Source of the DNA: Melanocharis versteri
Taxonomy: Eukaryota; Chordata; Aves; Passeriformes; Melanocharitidae
Assembly: GCA_013397845.1 (NCBI GenBank)
Contig: VZTG01007667.1
Coordinates: 337,729-401,728 of the forward strand
DNA length: 64,000 nucleotides
Reading direction: 5' to 3'
This document shows positions 22,418-35,865 of this stretch, in pieces (within the stretch, counting starts at the first letter, position 1; every line of letters begins with the position of its first letter). The position numbers and the translations under genes are program-made. A model generated the notes under the pieces. It was given only the letters and a program-made list of their open reading frames with translations, did not search any database and was not told the DNA's origin.

Positions 22418-25400
22418 CCTAGATGTTGCCTCAACCTTGAACACTGTCCAGAAGGCAGTTTGTTTCATGATAAAACAAAACCAAACAAACTTACAAAACC
22501 AAACAAACAGAAATCCCCACACTCTGTATAACCAAATACATTTAATTCCTTCTAAGACTAAGATTGTAAATGATGGGCCAACGCAAAGGAGGTGTGTGAA
22601 ACACATAGGCCTCCAAAACTATGAATGTGAGAAAAGAACAAAGGCACCAAGTGTACAGGCAGACGGTCAATTACTGCACAATGAAGGAACAGAGCCCTTG
22701 GAGCTGGGTAAAACTGGTTTTAGTTAAAAACACAAAAGCACAGAACAATTATCCAACATATATGAAATACAGTAAGTTTGGATGTAACAGGAAAGTTTAA
22801 ATCCATGTAGAAAGAGCAAGTAAGCGATGATATTAACAAGCAGAAAAAAACTCAGGCAGACCTTGTATGAAGAGAGAAAAGCCATTAAGATTAACAATAC
22901 ACTACTCTCAGAAAGGAACATGGGATACAGGACACTGTAACCTCCCCTGTTTTCTCTCTAAAGAACTAGAACACACAAGGACAGTGTAAAGGTCAGAATA
23001 ACAACAAAGACAAATGTAAATTCTAGAAAGTCTCTGTATGGAATTACTGAAAATTAGATAAAACCAAATAAGTGAATAACTTAGAGTAGAAGAATCATCC
23101 TTCTAATTAGATTAATAATTCTTTGATTAGACTATTAAGGTTTTAGTTAGACTAATGCTAAACCCTTGGATTTTAATATAAATTGTGTTCTTTGTTCTTA
23201 CCCAAATTTCATGTGATCAGGTTCCTTGCACAAATATATTTGCTTTTAAAATTTGTGAGGCAACATCTGGGATTTCATACCAAAAGAACTTTATAAGCTT
23301 AAACACTTGGATAATAGAAATCAGATGAAAGCAGTACAAAATGCAAGGTCACAGGAACTTCTGTTTTTAGGCAGAAAAACATCAGCTGGAGACACCTGGA
23401 AACTAAACAACAGCAGTCACCTTAAGGGATCATAGTATGATGATCTCCGCTTTACATGATATAACTTTAAAAAAAAACCCCTAAAATAAATTACAGCGAT
23501 ACTTCCAGTAATACCAGAGAATAATCAAGTAATTTCACAATTTACTGCTGATACCAAGTCAGAATAAGTTACACTGACTGGCCGTCTGTCTAAGATGAAA
23601 ATAAACTGAAACTTGAAGTCAAGAAGATTAGTAAGTGAGTCTATTTTGTGAGAGAGGACAATAAGCCGTTTGAACAGAACAAAGACTGAGATAAGTGTTA
23701 TCGTCCTTTATAAACATTCATGAGGTGAAACACATTAGGGAAAAAGCTATTTTTTTCTAAGAAAACAGTGGTGGCCAAAGGAGAAACTGATATAAACTCT
23801 GTAAGTTCACATTTAGAATTAGGACCTTTAGAGGTATAAGGTTTTGGGGAAATCTTATCATAAAGGCAAGAAGGAAAAAACAAACCAAAAAATTACTGTC
23901 TCAATATGAAGTATGCGAAGTAATGGTTGCTGTTGCAGGGAAATGACTTCATCACCAAAAATTTACTTCTCACCTCTGTTTTTTATACTGCTAAAAACAG
24001 TTGCATTTTGTCCTATGGATACATTCAATAATTTTTGTAAACATTTCAACAGCAAAGAAAATTTTAGATGCAATGGAATCTGTTGTGTCTAGCTTGCAGA
24101 AAAAAATATGTATTATACAAACTTGGCAATGCTCAAAATATTTCATACATATATAAAAAGCAACACCATATTTCTATATGATTTAACAATTTGTTTCCTA
24201 AAAAACTAGCAGAGAGCTGAAAGAAATCTCTTCTCTGTTTCCCACCTAATCACCTATCTATTAATATGACACTAGAATTGACTTGATTGTCACAGAATCT
24301 TAAAATATTTACTGCAAAACCATCCCTATAGTTTGCATTCTACTGGTGTGCAAAGGGCATTCTGACATCTCAATTAAACCTATGTTCAAATCTCTATTAA
24401 GCCCACAGAAAAGATTCTCAATGAAAAAATAAAGACCTTTCAAAAAGTATAAATTTGTAACATTTCTACATTCATGCATGATTTTTTTTCTTCTAACTCT
24501 AGAAGAATAATAGCAGTTGTGTGCTATCACCACATTATGAAGCTACTTTAAAAAATATTTAAGACATTCATCTATCCTGAATAATGAATGACTGTTTTCC
24601 AGAGAGCTTCAAAGTATACTAGATTTAGAGAAGTCGAGAGGTAAGACACATCTCTTAAATACTGTCAGAATAACAATTGAGAATGTAGGAATGACAGATA
24701 TTTAGTCCAGTAGGATCTTTTTTATTCACTTCACAATTTTTTTACTTGTATTAAATGCTGGCTTCTGCCTTTTTATTGATACCAGTGTAAGATTTCTGTT
24801 CATTCTAACAGTTCTCCCTAGAAAGTTTCTACATACATCTAAAATTAGATGGAAAACATTATGCCAAAGTCTATGAAATATAAGTTATAATTATGTTACG
24901 AAGATTAAATTAATGTTTGTCATAACATTACAACACCTGTGTACCTGTTCATCTGTGTGCAACCCAAATGCATTTAAATCAATCCCTTTAGGTATTTCTA
25001 AGCAGCTATACAGCTACTCTCTGCATAGGTGAGACAATGGATAGATTTGAAATGATACACCATCTTCAGATAGGAGGATTAATTTCTACCACCTTTACAA
25101 TTAAGAACTTGTCTAATGTTTCCAGGTGAATATTTCAGACAGTTCTGGAGATGCTCCTAGGCAGCTCCTGCTGTGCTTAGTCCAAATGGAGAAGTAAATT
25201 TCTGTCCTTATGTATTACAGAAATGTTCACTAACATGCTGGATGGAGAGACTGGTCACCCCAAGATCTTCACAAGTGAATTCCTGACGTAGAGTTCACTA
25301 AACTATATGGTAAAAACGATTTCTGCAGATGCAAGAGTGGTCTTGTAGGACTGCTTGTTTGATTTTGATTTGTTTTGGTTTGGTTTTTTTATGTAGATAA

Positions 25401-28400
25401 GTTCACAGGTATTCTGTACACAGTGTAAGATATTAGAAATCAGTCATGCATACCCTGAAGTGGCCATGCAGGATCATGGGCCAGCTGGATTAAAAGAGTT
25501 TGGAAAAAGTTTGAGGTCTGTCACCTGAATCATGCAACAAAGACTCTGGTAACTATCCAGATAGCCACTAGTTGTCATATTCAAGATGTCTGATTACCAG
25601 TGGGAATATTACACTACGTAAGGTATGCCAAACTTTTAAACATTCTTTTAACAAAAACTCTTTCCAGGAGTCTTTGTGCTACATTATAGACAGTATAAAA
25701 TGTCTTGCACAAGAGATATGCATTCAACAAGAATGAAAAACGTTTAAAAGAGAATAAGTATAAATGGAACAGTTAGAAATATGACTGGATGCCCACTTTT
25801 CTGCTGGAGATTGGATAAAATACTTTCATTTTGAGTGAAAACATAGCCAATTTTGTTAATTATATGTTTTGTCAATGTCTCAGTGGAATTAGGATTTATT
25901 AAACTAGAAGAAATTAAGACCTCAGAATATTTTTATACACTTGAATCTTGTATTTTATGTTCCTTATCATATCTTAGTTAAGTTTAATAATTATCAGTTG
26001 CAGACATTATTAATAGAATTTTATTTTTCAGTGTAATGCTCAAATGCTCAGTGTTGTCAGGTAGTGTTATATTTGTTGACTGCTGAATCATAGACCTGCT
26101 TCAGAATTGCTGATGTGCTTTCTCATTATGAATATCTATGAGAGAACACATTTGCACAGATAACTATGGCTCGATTTCCATTTGTAGTGTATATTGTAGT
26201 TACAGATTAATTAATTAAAATGTCCTTGGAAAATAATAAAGAATAAAACCTTTACATAGGATTTACTTTACTTTCAAAGTAATTTAGGAAAATCCTTTTA
26301 AACGTTGCATTCTGACACAAGTCATGCTTATCATTTTAATTTCAATAATAATATACTCATAAGTAGATTCCCAAACAATGTCAGAACGAAGAAACAATGA
26401 GTTATGTTTGAAAATGGTGACAGAGTAAATAGAATTCAAAGAATTTCCTTAGTGTCATTTTTAGCTACATTGTTGCCATGATCTGTGAAGCTTTTCTGAA
26501 TTTTCACCCTTTTCTTCAAAGGTTATACCTTTTGTTTTTAATTGGGAATTAATAATCCCAGGTTTGATCACTTGAATAAGTTACATATTTTCTGTAATAT
26601 AGAGCACTATGTCTCATGTTATTTTTTTTCATCAACTACAGTCTGGAGCACTAAGAGAGAACAGTACAGCTTCCTGATAAGAGCAAAACTTTCTTTTATT
26701 TTCAGTTTGTGACATAGCTTGAATATTCCAACTTGTCCAATGACACAAATACAACACTACTTTAAATACTTGAGAAGACTTTTGCTTTGTAGAAAATATT
26801 TGTATAAAGCTCTTTTAAAAGTAAATAAAATAAGGATAGAATGGCTCTTAATAAGAATGATGATTCACCAGAATAAAATGGATGGGGACACCAATGCCTT
26901 GATCTGATAGTCACAGAATTTTAATTCACATTAAGATGCCATTTATTGGCACTTTAAAGTCATACATGTAGTACATTCTGTACCTTAGACTCTCTCCCAA
27001 ATATTGTTTGCCTTATATTGTTGAAGAAGATATTTAATTTCAAGAGATTTAACCTGTCTTTTCACAGTCTTGATCCTCTTGCTTTTTAAAAAAACTTTAA
27101 GTCCTGTGTCCCAGATGGCTATTCTGTGAAAAATTATAATCATTAATTAAATGGGCAAGCTAATCCCATTAAGTGGACAAGTCCCATGGAAGACATGGGA
27201 AAATATGTGTAGCTAATCACCAGCATAATCAGATGTAATTGCTTTAAAAAACAACATTCCCTTATAAACCACTGATGCTGAATTTGTAGTTGGAGATATA
27301 GATGAAGCCAGGGAGTTTATTTCTTTCCATGTCTGTGACATCGTTGTTGTTTCTTATTGTTGGAGAATGTGTGTTATTGTGTGGCCCAAAAATATATATT
27401 CGTACTGTTTACGTAGCCATGAAGAGGCAAAAAGGTCACAGCCTTTTTACATGCTGTTGTGTATTTCACATCATTTTGAACACTACTAATGAGAAAATTT
27501 ATTGCTTGTCATAGAGTTCCCTAGTAAATTTTAGTCTGTGATGTTTAATCCAACAGTTCTTTTTCTCTCTCTGAACCTGAGTGGGATGCAGGTGCCTGAA
27601 CATTGATATCCAGAGACATTTTAGACACCCACGAGTATCCTTATTGCTCTCTATCTGCCACATTACATAGACAGGAATCCCCTCTTGTTTCTGTATAAGG
27701 TAAATGACTCAGACTCCTAAGACATAACAAATTGAACTAGACATCTATGAGTAGGGAAATGAATTTCTCTCTGAAAGTCAAAATACCTCCATCCACTCGA
27801 AGACACCAGGTTCACATATTACTGAGGAAAACCATCCTAACTGCAATTAATTTGGGCAGTGTTGATTTTTTTTTTTTACCCCAAGAATGTATATAGAAAG
27901 TTAATGATACGAAAAACCCATTTACAGATGACGCTTCGATGCCTTCACATATCTGCATAGCTGGCTGACTACCCGCACTTTTCTGTAGTCCTGTTAGCCT
28001 CATGTAAAACATGCAGTTCAACATCTAAAAGAATGGGACTGCATGTACAAATCCACGGAGGCCTCAGTGAAACATGTTTCTTTATCCAATGCGGCTATCC
28101 TGCATTTAAACTTTTAAATATTTAAGTGCATATTCATTTCAACCATACATCTTCTCTAGACCATAAATGTTCCTCACAATGTTATCGCAGTTCTTCTACT
28201 ACGCTTTTTTTTTAAGCCAGTCATTTCCGAGTTTAGCATTTAAACCTCCATAAATATGGTAATAAATACCAACATCCAGAAACAGGCTGCGAGTCTCACA
28301 GTTAGGTTCTTCCCTAGCTGCAATCTATGCACATTATGATCCAAGCACACATTATTCCCCACTGTCTTCCAAAAGCTTCTACTTCCCCTTCATTCTCATA

Positions 28401-31400
28401 CAGAAACTTATCCATATTTTCGGAGAAGAAGGATTGCTGCACTGGAACAAATCCACAAGTCTGGACTTGCATGGGAGAAGGGCTTCTGGAGGTACTGTGG
28501 CACATTTTTTCCCTCAGAATGCAGTGCACTGTTTTAATGTTTAATGACGATGAAGAGATTAATTCATTATTTTAAGTTTCCTGTCTTGGAGATGATTTCA
28601 AAATGGACCCTGACCCAAGTGATACTTCTAAAACCTGTTCCATGTAAATTGTGACTGTAATAAAATGACATCAACACCTCAACTGCTTGTTTATTTCATA
28701 GCTTCCTATATCACATCCAGAATATCTAGGTCTAAAAGACAGTGGATAGACAATTAATGGTATATATGACCTTCCTAGATAAAATGTGTAAGGATTACTC
28801 TGTATCATGGAACAGAACAAGGCTGCCATGGTGCACCTGATTGTCAAAATTGCATCAGGCCTGTTTCCTGGAGCACTTAATGTATTCCTGGTGTACTTAG
28901 TGTGTATTCCTGATGCATTTATCTTCCACCTTCACACCAATACTAGAGGTTAAACTGTCCTTGTTTGGAAACCTATTTAGCACGATCAAAGAAGAGCCGC
29001 TCTCTAGCCATATCTGATAAATAATGAAAGATATAAATCCTTTCTTAACCCCTCTGTTTATATTAGCTGTAAGGACTTCTATCGGTCTCTATTTAGGGAA
29101 TGATATTTTGTATTAGATGAAAGTTTATGGTGGCAAAAATCTGTCATATAAGCATCGTTCATGACATTTTGTGAAATATTAGTTGTTTTTTTTCTTGTAA
29201 TTTTCAGACTTGACCCAACTCAAGGATCATGACTGGTTGAAGAGAGTTTATATTTTATGATAAAACCCCCTAGATCCAAAAATAAGCCCCATCCTCAAAT
29301 CACAGTTACTTTTAAATCTCTATACCTGAGTGGTAGTCTTTCATATATACCAACTTTTCTGCTATTCATTTCCTTTGGTATTTTCAAGGTCAGAGGGCAA
29401 AAGAAAAAGCACAGTTCTGTATGCAGTTCTGAGAACTGAACACCACATACTGCTTTCAAATAACAGATGATTTCGTTTGCAGGACATAACTGCTAAACCC
29501 TTCCTCTCCTCCCTGGTTCTCTGGCATTCCAACTGAGATAATCAGTACAAAGGGACTTGGCATCAAATGTAAATGTGAAACATGATGGTGTGAAGCTGCT
29601 TACAAAGCTGTTAGAGGCAGTGAAAAACCAAAGATTTGTACTACACACAAAAAAAAAAAATCTCCTCTGCAATGATATAAAGAAAGAAAAAGGCAGATGT
29701 TAAGATGATGATTATGGTGATCTGGAAATCTGGCAGTCAGTTCAAAAATGGTAAATTAAATTAAGTAGAGGAGGATAACTACGTCTTTCAAAACAGAGCA
29801 GGACAGTAACTCCAAGAGAGAAAACATCATTAGAATTTGGATACATTCACTCTGCAGGCAACTTTTCCTTTCTGCTGAGGTCTATCTTGCTTTAAATTAT
29901 CCATTGTATCTATTCCTCACTTCTTTTAAAAGTCACCTGCAGCTCTGTAGAATTTGCAGTCTTCTAGAGATAATAGTAATGGAAAAAAAATGAGCTGTTT
30001 GGAAATGATGAAGGAAAAGAGAATAAGCTCCCCAAGTATAGGGGAGAATTGCTCAGTTATACAATATAGTATTTAAAAAAGAGTTCAGGAGAGAAATGCA
30101 AGTGGTGGCCCACTGCTTCAGCACAGCACAGTTTTGTCAGTGGAATGGTTTTTGACTTGTTCTGCTTTGGACTTACAACAATAACTACCAGTGAAGCACA
30201 GCTGGTGTTCAGGAGGCAGAAGTGCAGTAATCCACTTATGTGAAAAAAGTGATTGTATAGGCATAATTATATAAAGATACATCAACTGAAAAAATTTAAA
30301 AGCCATCAGTCAAGAGGAAAAAAAGTAGTTGCAAATCTATTTTTATGCTAGATCAGAGTGAGGTACTTATTTGGAATACAAAAGTACAGAAAGAAGATAG
30401 TACATTATGTGACATAAGATTTAAATTACTTCATAATAAAATTTTTCAGATTAATTTGAATTAAAGTTTCAGTTTTATTTCTATGGAGAAGTAGATCAGC
30501 AATACTTAGACAGCATCTGATGTGAATTACTTTGATATATGTCCTAACTGAACTAGTTTTGAATGTATTATCTTTCATACCTATTGCATTTTTAAAAGTC
30601 TATAATTGATGTTCTTTTTCCTTTTAAAAAATAAAACCATGGAATTTAAATCTGAATTACATAGACGAAAGAACTACCTCTGACTACTGCTGCAAATTTT
30701 GATTGCTTCTTTTTTGACTGCAGAAAGTGTGCATGAATATGTCAGTTCACAGTTTGGGGTTTTTTTTTTGTGTAACTTAAGTCTTTTTAGACACATTTTT
30801 AATTCCTTCATTAAGCAGTGCTGTGTGTGAAGAAATAACTGTGTTGCCAACCGTTAATTTTCAGAAGATGCAGGAAAACCTGTAGAGTCACAGGATCAGT
30901 TACAACACTGGAAATTTAAATTATAAATACATATATGTATATACATGTGAGTGTATGTTTGTGCTTGTTTATTTTCTTGATCAGAGACCATTTGATTGCT
31001 ATTATACTGAGTCTTATTAGGTATGTCTTGGAAATACGTTTTACAATGAGGCTCTGGAATTCAGAGCCTTAAGGAAAATGTTACATAGCCTTACACTGGT
31101 TATTTAATCGACAGTTTTGGTATAAACCATATTTATTTTTCTATGACACAAAGGAATAGATTTAATGGTATATTTTTTACTTCATTTCTGAGCAGAAATT
31201 ACAGGAAAATCAGTACATTTATATTTTATTTTATTACTAAAAAGATACATTAATTAAAATTGAGGTAAATATAGAAGCATCTCAGTCTCAGAGAAACCAA
31301 AAAAAATATTTCTAGTTTAGCCCTGTGGGATATATTAATGTTATCTGACTTTTATTTTATTTGAAATTTCAGAAGAATGACTGCATATCCAAGTTAATGC

Positions 31401-31822
31401 TACATCTTTCCATGAAAGAGTTGAGGGCTTTAAGCTTTCCCAAAATGCAATTGCAAACACATTAACATGTTCACTACTCTCACTAACAAGTTAGCTGAAG
31501 GATTCCAAAAATATCTTTATTCTATTTTCAGTGGGTTTTGTTTCATTTTCAGACCATCTTGAAAAATAAGAAAAGCACCTTACCAAGCATTCTCGTTCAG
31601 CATACTTCAAAGTATTTTGAATTCTACTAATGTCACTTTTAGCCTTCCACCATGTAAAATTAAACTCAAGAAAAAGCAAACGACAATTCAGAATCTCCAA
31701 ACATAATGAAAAAGGAAAAATCATGAACAAGAAGGCTGGTCTTGGTGACTTGGATTCTTGTAACCAAAGACTCTGAACAGGCTATTGCATCAAACAGAAC
31801 AGCAGACAAAATATTATTTGCC

Positions 31823-31869
31823 TTTCCCTCTAATTCTTTATTTCCATTTCCCTCTAATTCTTTATTTCC
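31823..31869 (+). repeat. 24-bp tandem duplication
   Basis: The unit TTTCCCTCTAATTC... (24 bases) at 31823-31846 is repeated exactly at 31847-31869, minus one base. It is a simple replication-slippage duplication. Confidence 0.9.
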
Positions 31870-33964
31870 TATGGGAATAATACATTAAAATTTATTTCTG
31901 GGAAATACATTACTGTTAACATTGCTAAGGATGATTAATCCAGAAAACATAAACATACGTGTGGAAGGATTTTCACTACATGAATCACAGTTTTCTACAG
32001 AAGTCTGTAAATTCTCATAAATGATTGTTGACAAACTGTGGTTTGTGAAGTTAAAATAATATGGTTCTCCTAAATAATTAAGAAAGTGAGAAGGAATATA
32101 GACTACGATCTGATACTAAAAGACTTTTGTCTGACATGATCACTATTTCTCCTTAATAGTGTACTTGTTGAACACTGTCCCAGCTTCCTTTGTATCAACA
32201 TAATGGCAGAGAACTGCTCCATTTTACGGGAGCAGGCTGAGTTACTTGGGACAATGAGGACTGTGACAAGTTTTAATCATATGTGTTCTCAAGTGTATTG
32301 TTTGCTTTTGCTTCTTGGTCATTTAGAGACACCATAATATTTTTCCTTTAGAAAACACATATTCTTGATAGTTATTAGCATGCTCCTATATGACTGGCCC
32401 ATTGAAGTCAATTCATTGATCACAGAAGTAAAGATAAAGGCTTTTGTTCTCAAGAATATAAAATGCACAAAAGTGTGAAAAAACTTTTAGTTACATATAT
32501 CTCAGTTTCAGCACAATAGCTCTAAAGTCTTTGCATCACTACCGGAATGCTTTTAAGAAATGGAAAATAAAATAATTCTATAAGAAATAATAATGAAATT
32601 AAGATGCAAAAGAAACTAAATTTTACATTTTTGTATGCTACTGGAGAGCCGTTTAGAGACCCTGACCCAAACTTTTATGGGACTGAAGGAAAGAGGCTCC
32701 TTCCTTCTCAAGTTTCATTGTGACCCCAAGACTTACTTCTGAAATTGTTCTATGATCAATTCAGACAAAACAATGCCCATTCTGTTTGCAAAGAAGAACT
32801 TTAGTCTGAAATGAGTTATCCTGAAAGTAAAGCTAGATGGAGCTATAGCATATGTATATGTTGTTGCAAATTTACTTCTGATTGACTACTTGGTCTACAT
32901 CATCTTGGTCAGGCCAATAAAAAGTACAGGTGCTAAAGTGCAGCTTGAGTTTGATTACTGGCCCTGTAAAAAGAAGCGCTCTTTCAATAAATATCCATGG
33001 AACATTTTCCTATTAACACGAGGTCTATTCTGAAATGAAAAAAAAATCATACAAACATAATTTCCTTATTTTTAAATTAAAAGGCAAAACTGTTTAATTT
33101 TGCTATTGTAATTTCAACATCATAATTTCAATATCAGAGGTCCACTTTATCCACTATCCTCACTTATGCAATCCTCCGTTATGCACTAGTCAGATGTTGC
33201 CTGTGGAAAAAGTGTAAGAAACTAGTTACAAATGACCTTGATCTTCCTCCTAGGGATCAACAGCTGGAAAACATACAAAGGCAAAGGTGATTCATTTGTT
33301 CTTAATGGTGTTTAGTGTTTTGTCCCCAAAACCATGTGTTTTGTATTCATCTTTTGAATCCATGTAAGATGTTGTCTTCTTAAACATTTTTATCAATGAT
33401 TTCCATAGCTTAACTTTTCTTTATATATATGTGCTGTTTTAGCCAAAATATTGTTCTGTATTCTCTGAACCTAAGATATTCTGTTTGTGTTTTATTTTTT
33501 CCCTCACAAGAATCTATGAATATTTATTCTATATTTTTTTCTTTTTTTTTCATGTCATGACTTTAAAGTAAATCTCTCATCTCCCTTCTGGTTGAGAAGT
33601 CATCTTCTTAATTATTCCTAGAGTGGAATCTACTTTATTCCTTTCAACAACAACTTTTTCATTCATCTCTTTAACTCCTTTAGTTCCATGTTTTTGAAAT
33701 CAACACCCCAAAGTTTATTGCAGTTTCCTCTACGTGGGTGCAGCACATGTTTATATTGATTCACTAGCGTTTTTTTTCCCTTGTTTCTCTGCTGATAAAA
33801 TACACTGCATAATGAGGTCCTTCTGCAATCCATTACAGATGCTGCCATCTTGACTCTGTGAATAATTTCATCTGTGAAGTTTGTCACCAACTTTTCTAAG
33901 TCATTCATGTTCCTTCTTTATCCACCATCAAGACTTGCTATCAGTTCCTACATTTGACCGGTAA

Positions 33965-33985
33965 TTATTTATTTATTTATTTATT
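33965..33985 (+). repeat. (TTTA)n microsatellite
   Basis: About five ATTT/TTTA units. A short tetranucleotide repeat. Confidence 0.85.
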
Positions 33986-34604
33986 GTGTAGTTATGAAAC
34001 AACTCACCTCAGCTAAATCAGTATGTTATTCTGTAAAGGCAATGGATAATTATGTATGAGATAAAACATCTGAAAAAATCATTTCATATAAATATGGTCA
34101 TGAAAATCTTGTAACAAGCTGGTACCTCAGCTGTCAGTGTGGGAAGTGTAGAAGGGAATATGCATGTGTACAGCACTTTGACAAAGGCAATTTGCCATAA
34201 ATGGAATCAATTTGGCAGCAAATGCAAATAAATGTAAAATATGAAGGAACTCAAGATAGCTCCATTACTGAACACTGTTTTCCTATTAACAGTGAATTAG
34301 AGATAATGAATCCACAAGACGCATAACCAACTTCCGATTGATTTGGGAATTATTTCATATTCTTCTAATCTGAAAAAAAATATTGGAAGAAGGTGAAAAA
34401 ACATATATATCCGGTATACTTATCTTGCCAAAGAATATTAGAAAACAAAACAATTAAAAACTTCACATTTGCCAGAACTCATCTCACGCAAAATTTTTTG
34501 TTTAATTACAATGTCTTCTATCTGAACCTTGCTACCTCTAGGATGTCTTCACAGGCAGTGAAAAGAGACAAAAACAAAAGATGATTCAGATATTTGATAA
34601 AAGA

Positions 34605-34985
34605 AAGGTTAACTGTTTTTACTCTACCCAGAGGCCATTTTTGAGTAGAGTTCCTGAGGGGTCTATCTTGTGTCCTATTTTATTTAATACCTTTTCCAAT
34701 GACCTGAAAAAGGAAGAGAAAAACTACACACTAACCAAGTTTGTGGGTAACTCTAAACTTTATGTGTGTGTATATGTGTGAGCAGTCAGTATGCAATGAA
34801 GCCACAGCTGCTGCCAGAGGGACATAAAGAGGTCAGTGGGATGAGACAACAGGAACTTCATGATAAGCAAATGCAATGTCCTGCATCTTCAAGTGCCAGC
34901 CCTGTGCTGGTAGAGTTTGCTGATTGCCTCAGAGAATAGTAGCTCTGCTGGAAAAGCTGGGGTTCCTCATGCCCTGGGAGCAATG
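34605..34985 (+). mobile_element. CR1 LINE fragment (reverse transcriptase core)
   Basis: Translation around 34650-34760 gives SRVPEGSILCPILFNTFSNDL, then TLTKFVGNSKL. This corresponds to the VPQGS...LGPILFNIFINDL and LSKFADDTKL segments of CR1 reverse transcriptase. The catalytic ADD motif has decayed to VGN, so the enzyme is dead. Further on, NFM...SKCNVLHL and TAGCTCTGCTGG...GGGGTTCCTCATG fit the following CR1 region with indels. Both ends are missing. A second CR1 on the opposite strand begins about 100 bases downstream. Confidence 0.75.
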
Positions 34986-35087
34986 AATCCAAACGCCTTA
35001 CTGTGCTGAAAAGTCACTGACATGAATTTTATGGGTAGATAGAGGGTACTGAACATTCTCCTTTACTCAGCATAACATTAGCCTGAA

Positions 35088-35865
35088 CCATAGAATCATA
35101 GAGTGGCTTAGGTTGGAAGGAACCATAAAGATCACCTAGTTTCAACCGCCCCTGAAAATATCCAGGGATGCCATCCACTAGGCCAGGTCACTCAGCCCTC
35201 CATCCAACCTGGTCTTGAATAGGTTATTCTGCCAGGGATGGGTTATTCACAGCTTCTCTGGGCAACGTGTTCTAGTGCCTCATCACCCTCACAGCAAACA
35301 ATTTCTTTCTAACATCTGATCCAAATCTAACCTCTTGTGGTTTAAAACTGTTCCCCCTTGCCCTATCACTTCCTGTGCTTGCAAAAAGTTTGTGTAAAGC
35401 CCCCTTTAAGTACTGGGAGGCCACAATGGGGTCTCTCTGAAGCCTTCTCTTCCTCAGGCTGAACAATCCCAACTCTCTCAGCGTGTCTTCATAGGAGAGG
35501 TGCTCCAGTACTCAGATTGTCTTGGTGGCCCTCCTCCGGACCCATTCCAACAGGTCTATGTTTTTCATGTTCTGAGAACCCCAGAGCTGGACACAGTAGC
35601 CCAAGTGGTGTCTCATGATGGCAGAATAGCTGGGGAGAATCACATCCCTCGAACTGCTGGTTATGCTTCTTTTAATGCAGCTAAGAATGTGTTTGGCCTT
35701 CTGGTCTGTGAGGGCACCCTACTGGCTCATGTCCAGCTTTTAATCCACCAGACCCCCGCAAGTCCTCTTCCTCAGAACTTGCTCTCAGTGAGAATTTCTC
35801 ACAGTCTGGGATTGTTCCTACCCAGGTGCTTCACCTTGCACTTGGACTTGTTCCCCATTAGGGTC
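35088..35865 (-). mobile_element. CR1 LINE, 3' end and ORF2 C-terminus
   Basis: The plus strand opens with the reverse complement of the CR1 3' tail, CATAGAATCATAGAGTGGC, followed by GGTTGGAAGGAACC. It then runs through the whole 3' region into ORF2. The minus-strand frame 35472-35272 reads MGLFSLRKRRLQRD...YLKG and later SFKPQEVRFGSDVRKKLF, the normal CR1 ending. About 780 bases survive. It is 5'-truncated near 35865 after the block reading (plus strand) CACCTTGCACTTGGACTTGTT. The plus-strand frame 35500-35931 is an antisense shadow. This is the best-preserved CR1 3' end in the window. Confidence 0.93.

Larger units (their letters stand above)
22418..34604. other. Repeat-poor AT-rich DNA, no gene seen
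   Basis: Twelve kilobases with no recognisable transposable element, exon or RNA gene. Minor items are the A/C-rich tract at 22473-22515, a T/G-rich run at about 25355-25390, a 24-bp duplication (31823-31869) and a TTTA microsatellite (33965-33985). Open frames on the minus strand at 28314-28529 and 33663-33908 look compositionally protein-like but have no recognisable domain. Confidence 0.5.

Noticed and set aside
22335..22727. 130-codon frame starting with Val-Phe repeats
   Set aside because: The first part is the GTTTTT array; the remainder has no recognisable domain and lies in A/C-rich simple sequence.
28314..28529. 71-codon minus-strand frame (contains ENMDKFLYENEGEVEAF)
   Set aside because: Looks compositionally plausible but there is no donor/acceptor pair or known family; chance is the simpler explanation.
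33663..33908. 81-codon minus-strand frame with protein-like composition
   Set aside because: No recognisable domain, no clear splice sites and no flanking gene context; not strong enough to list.
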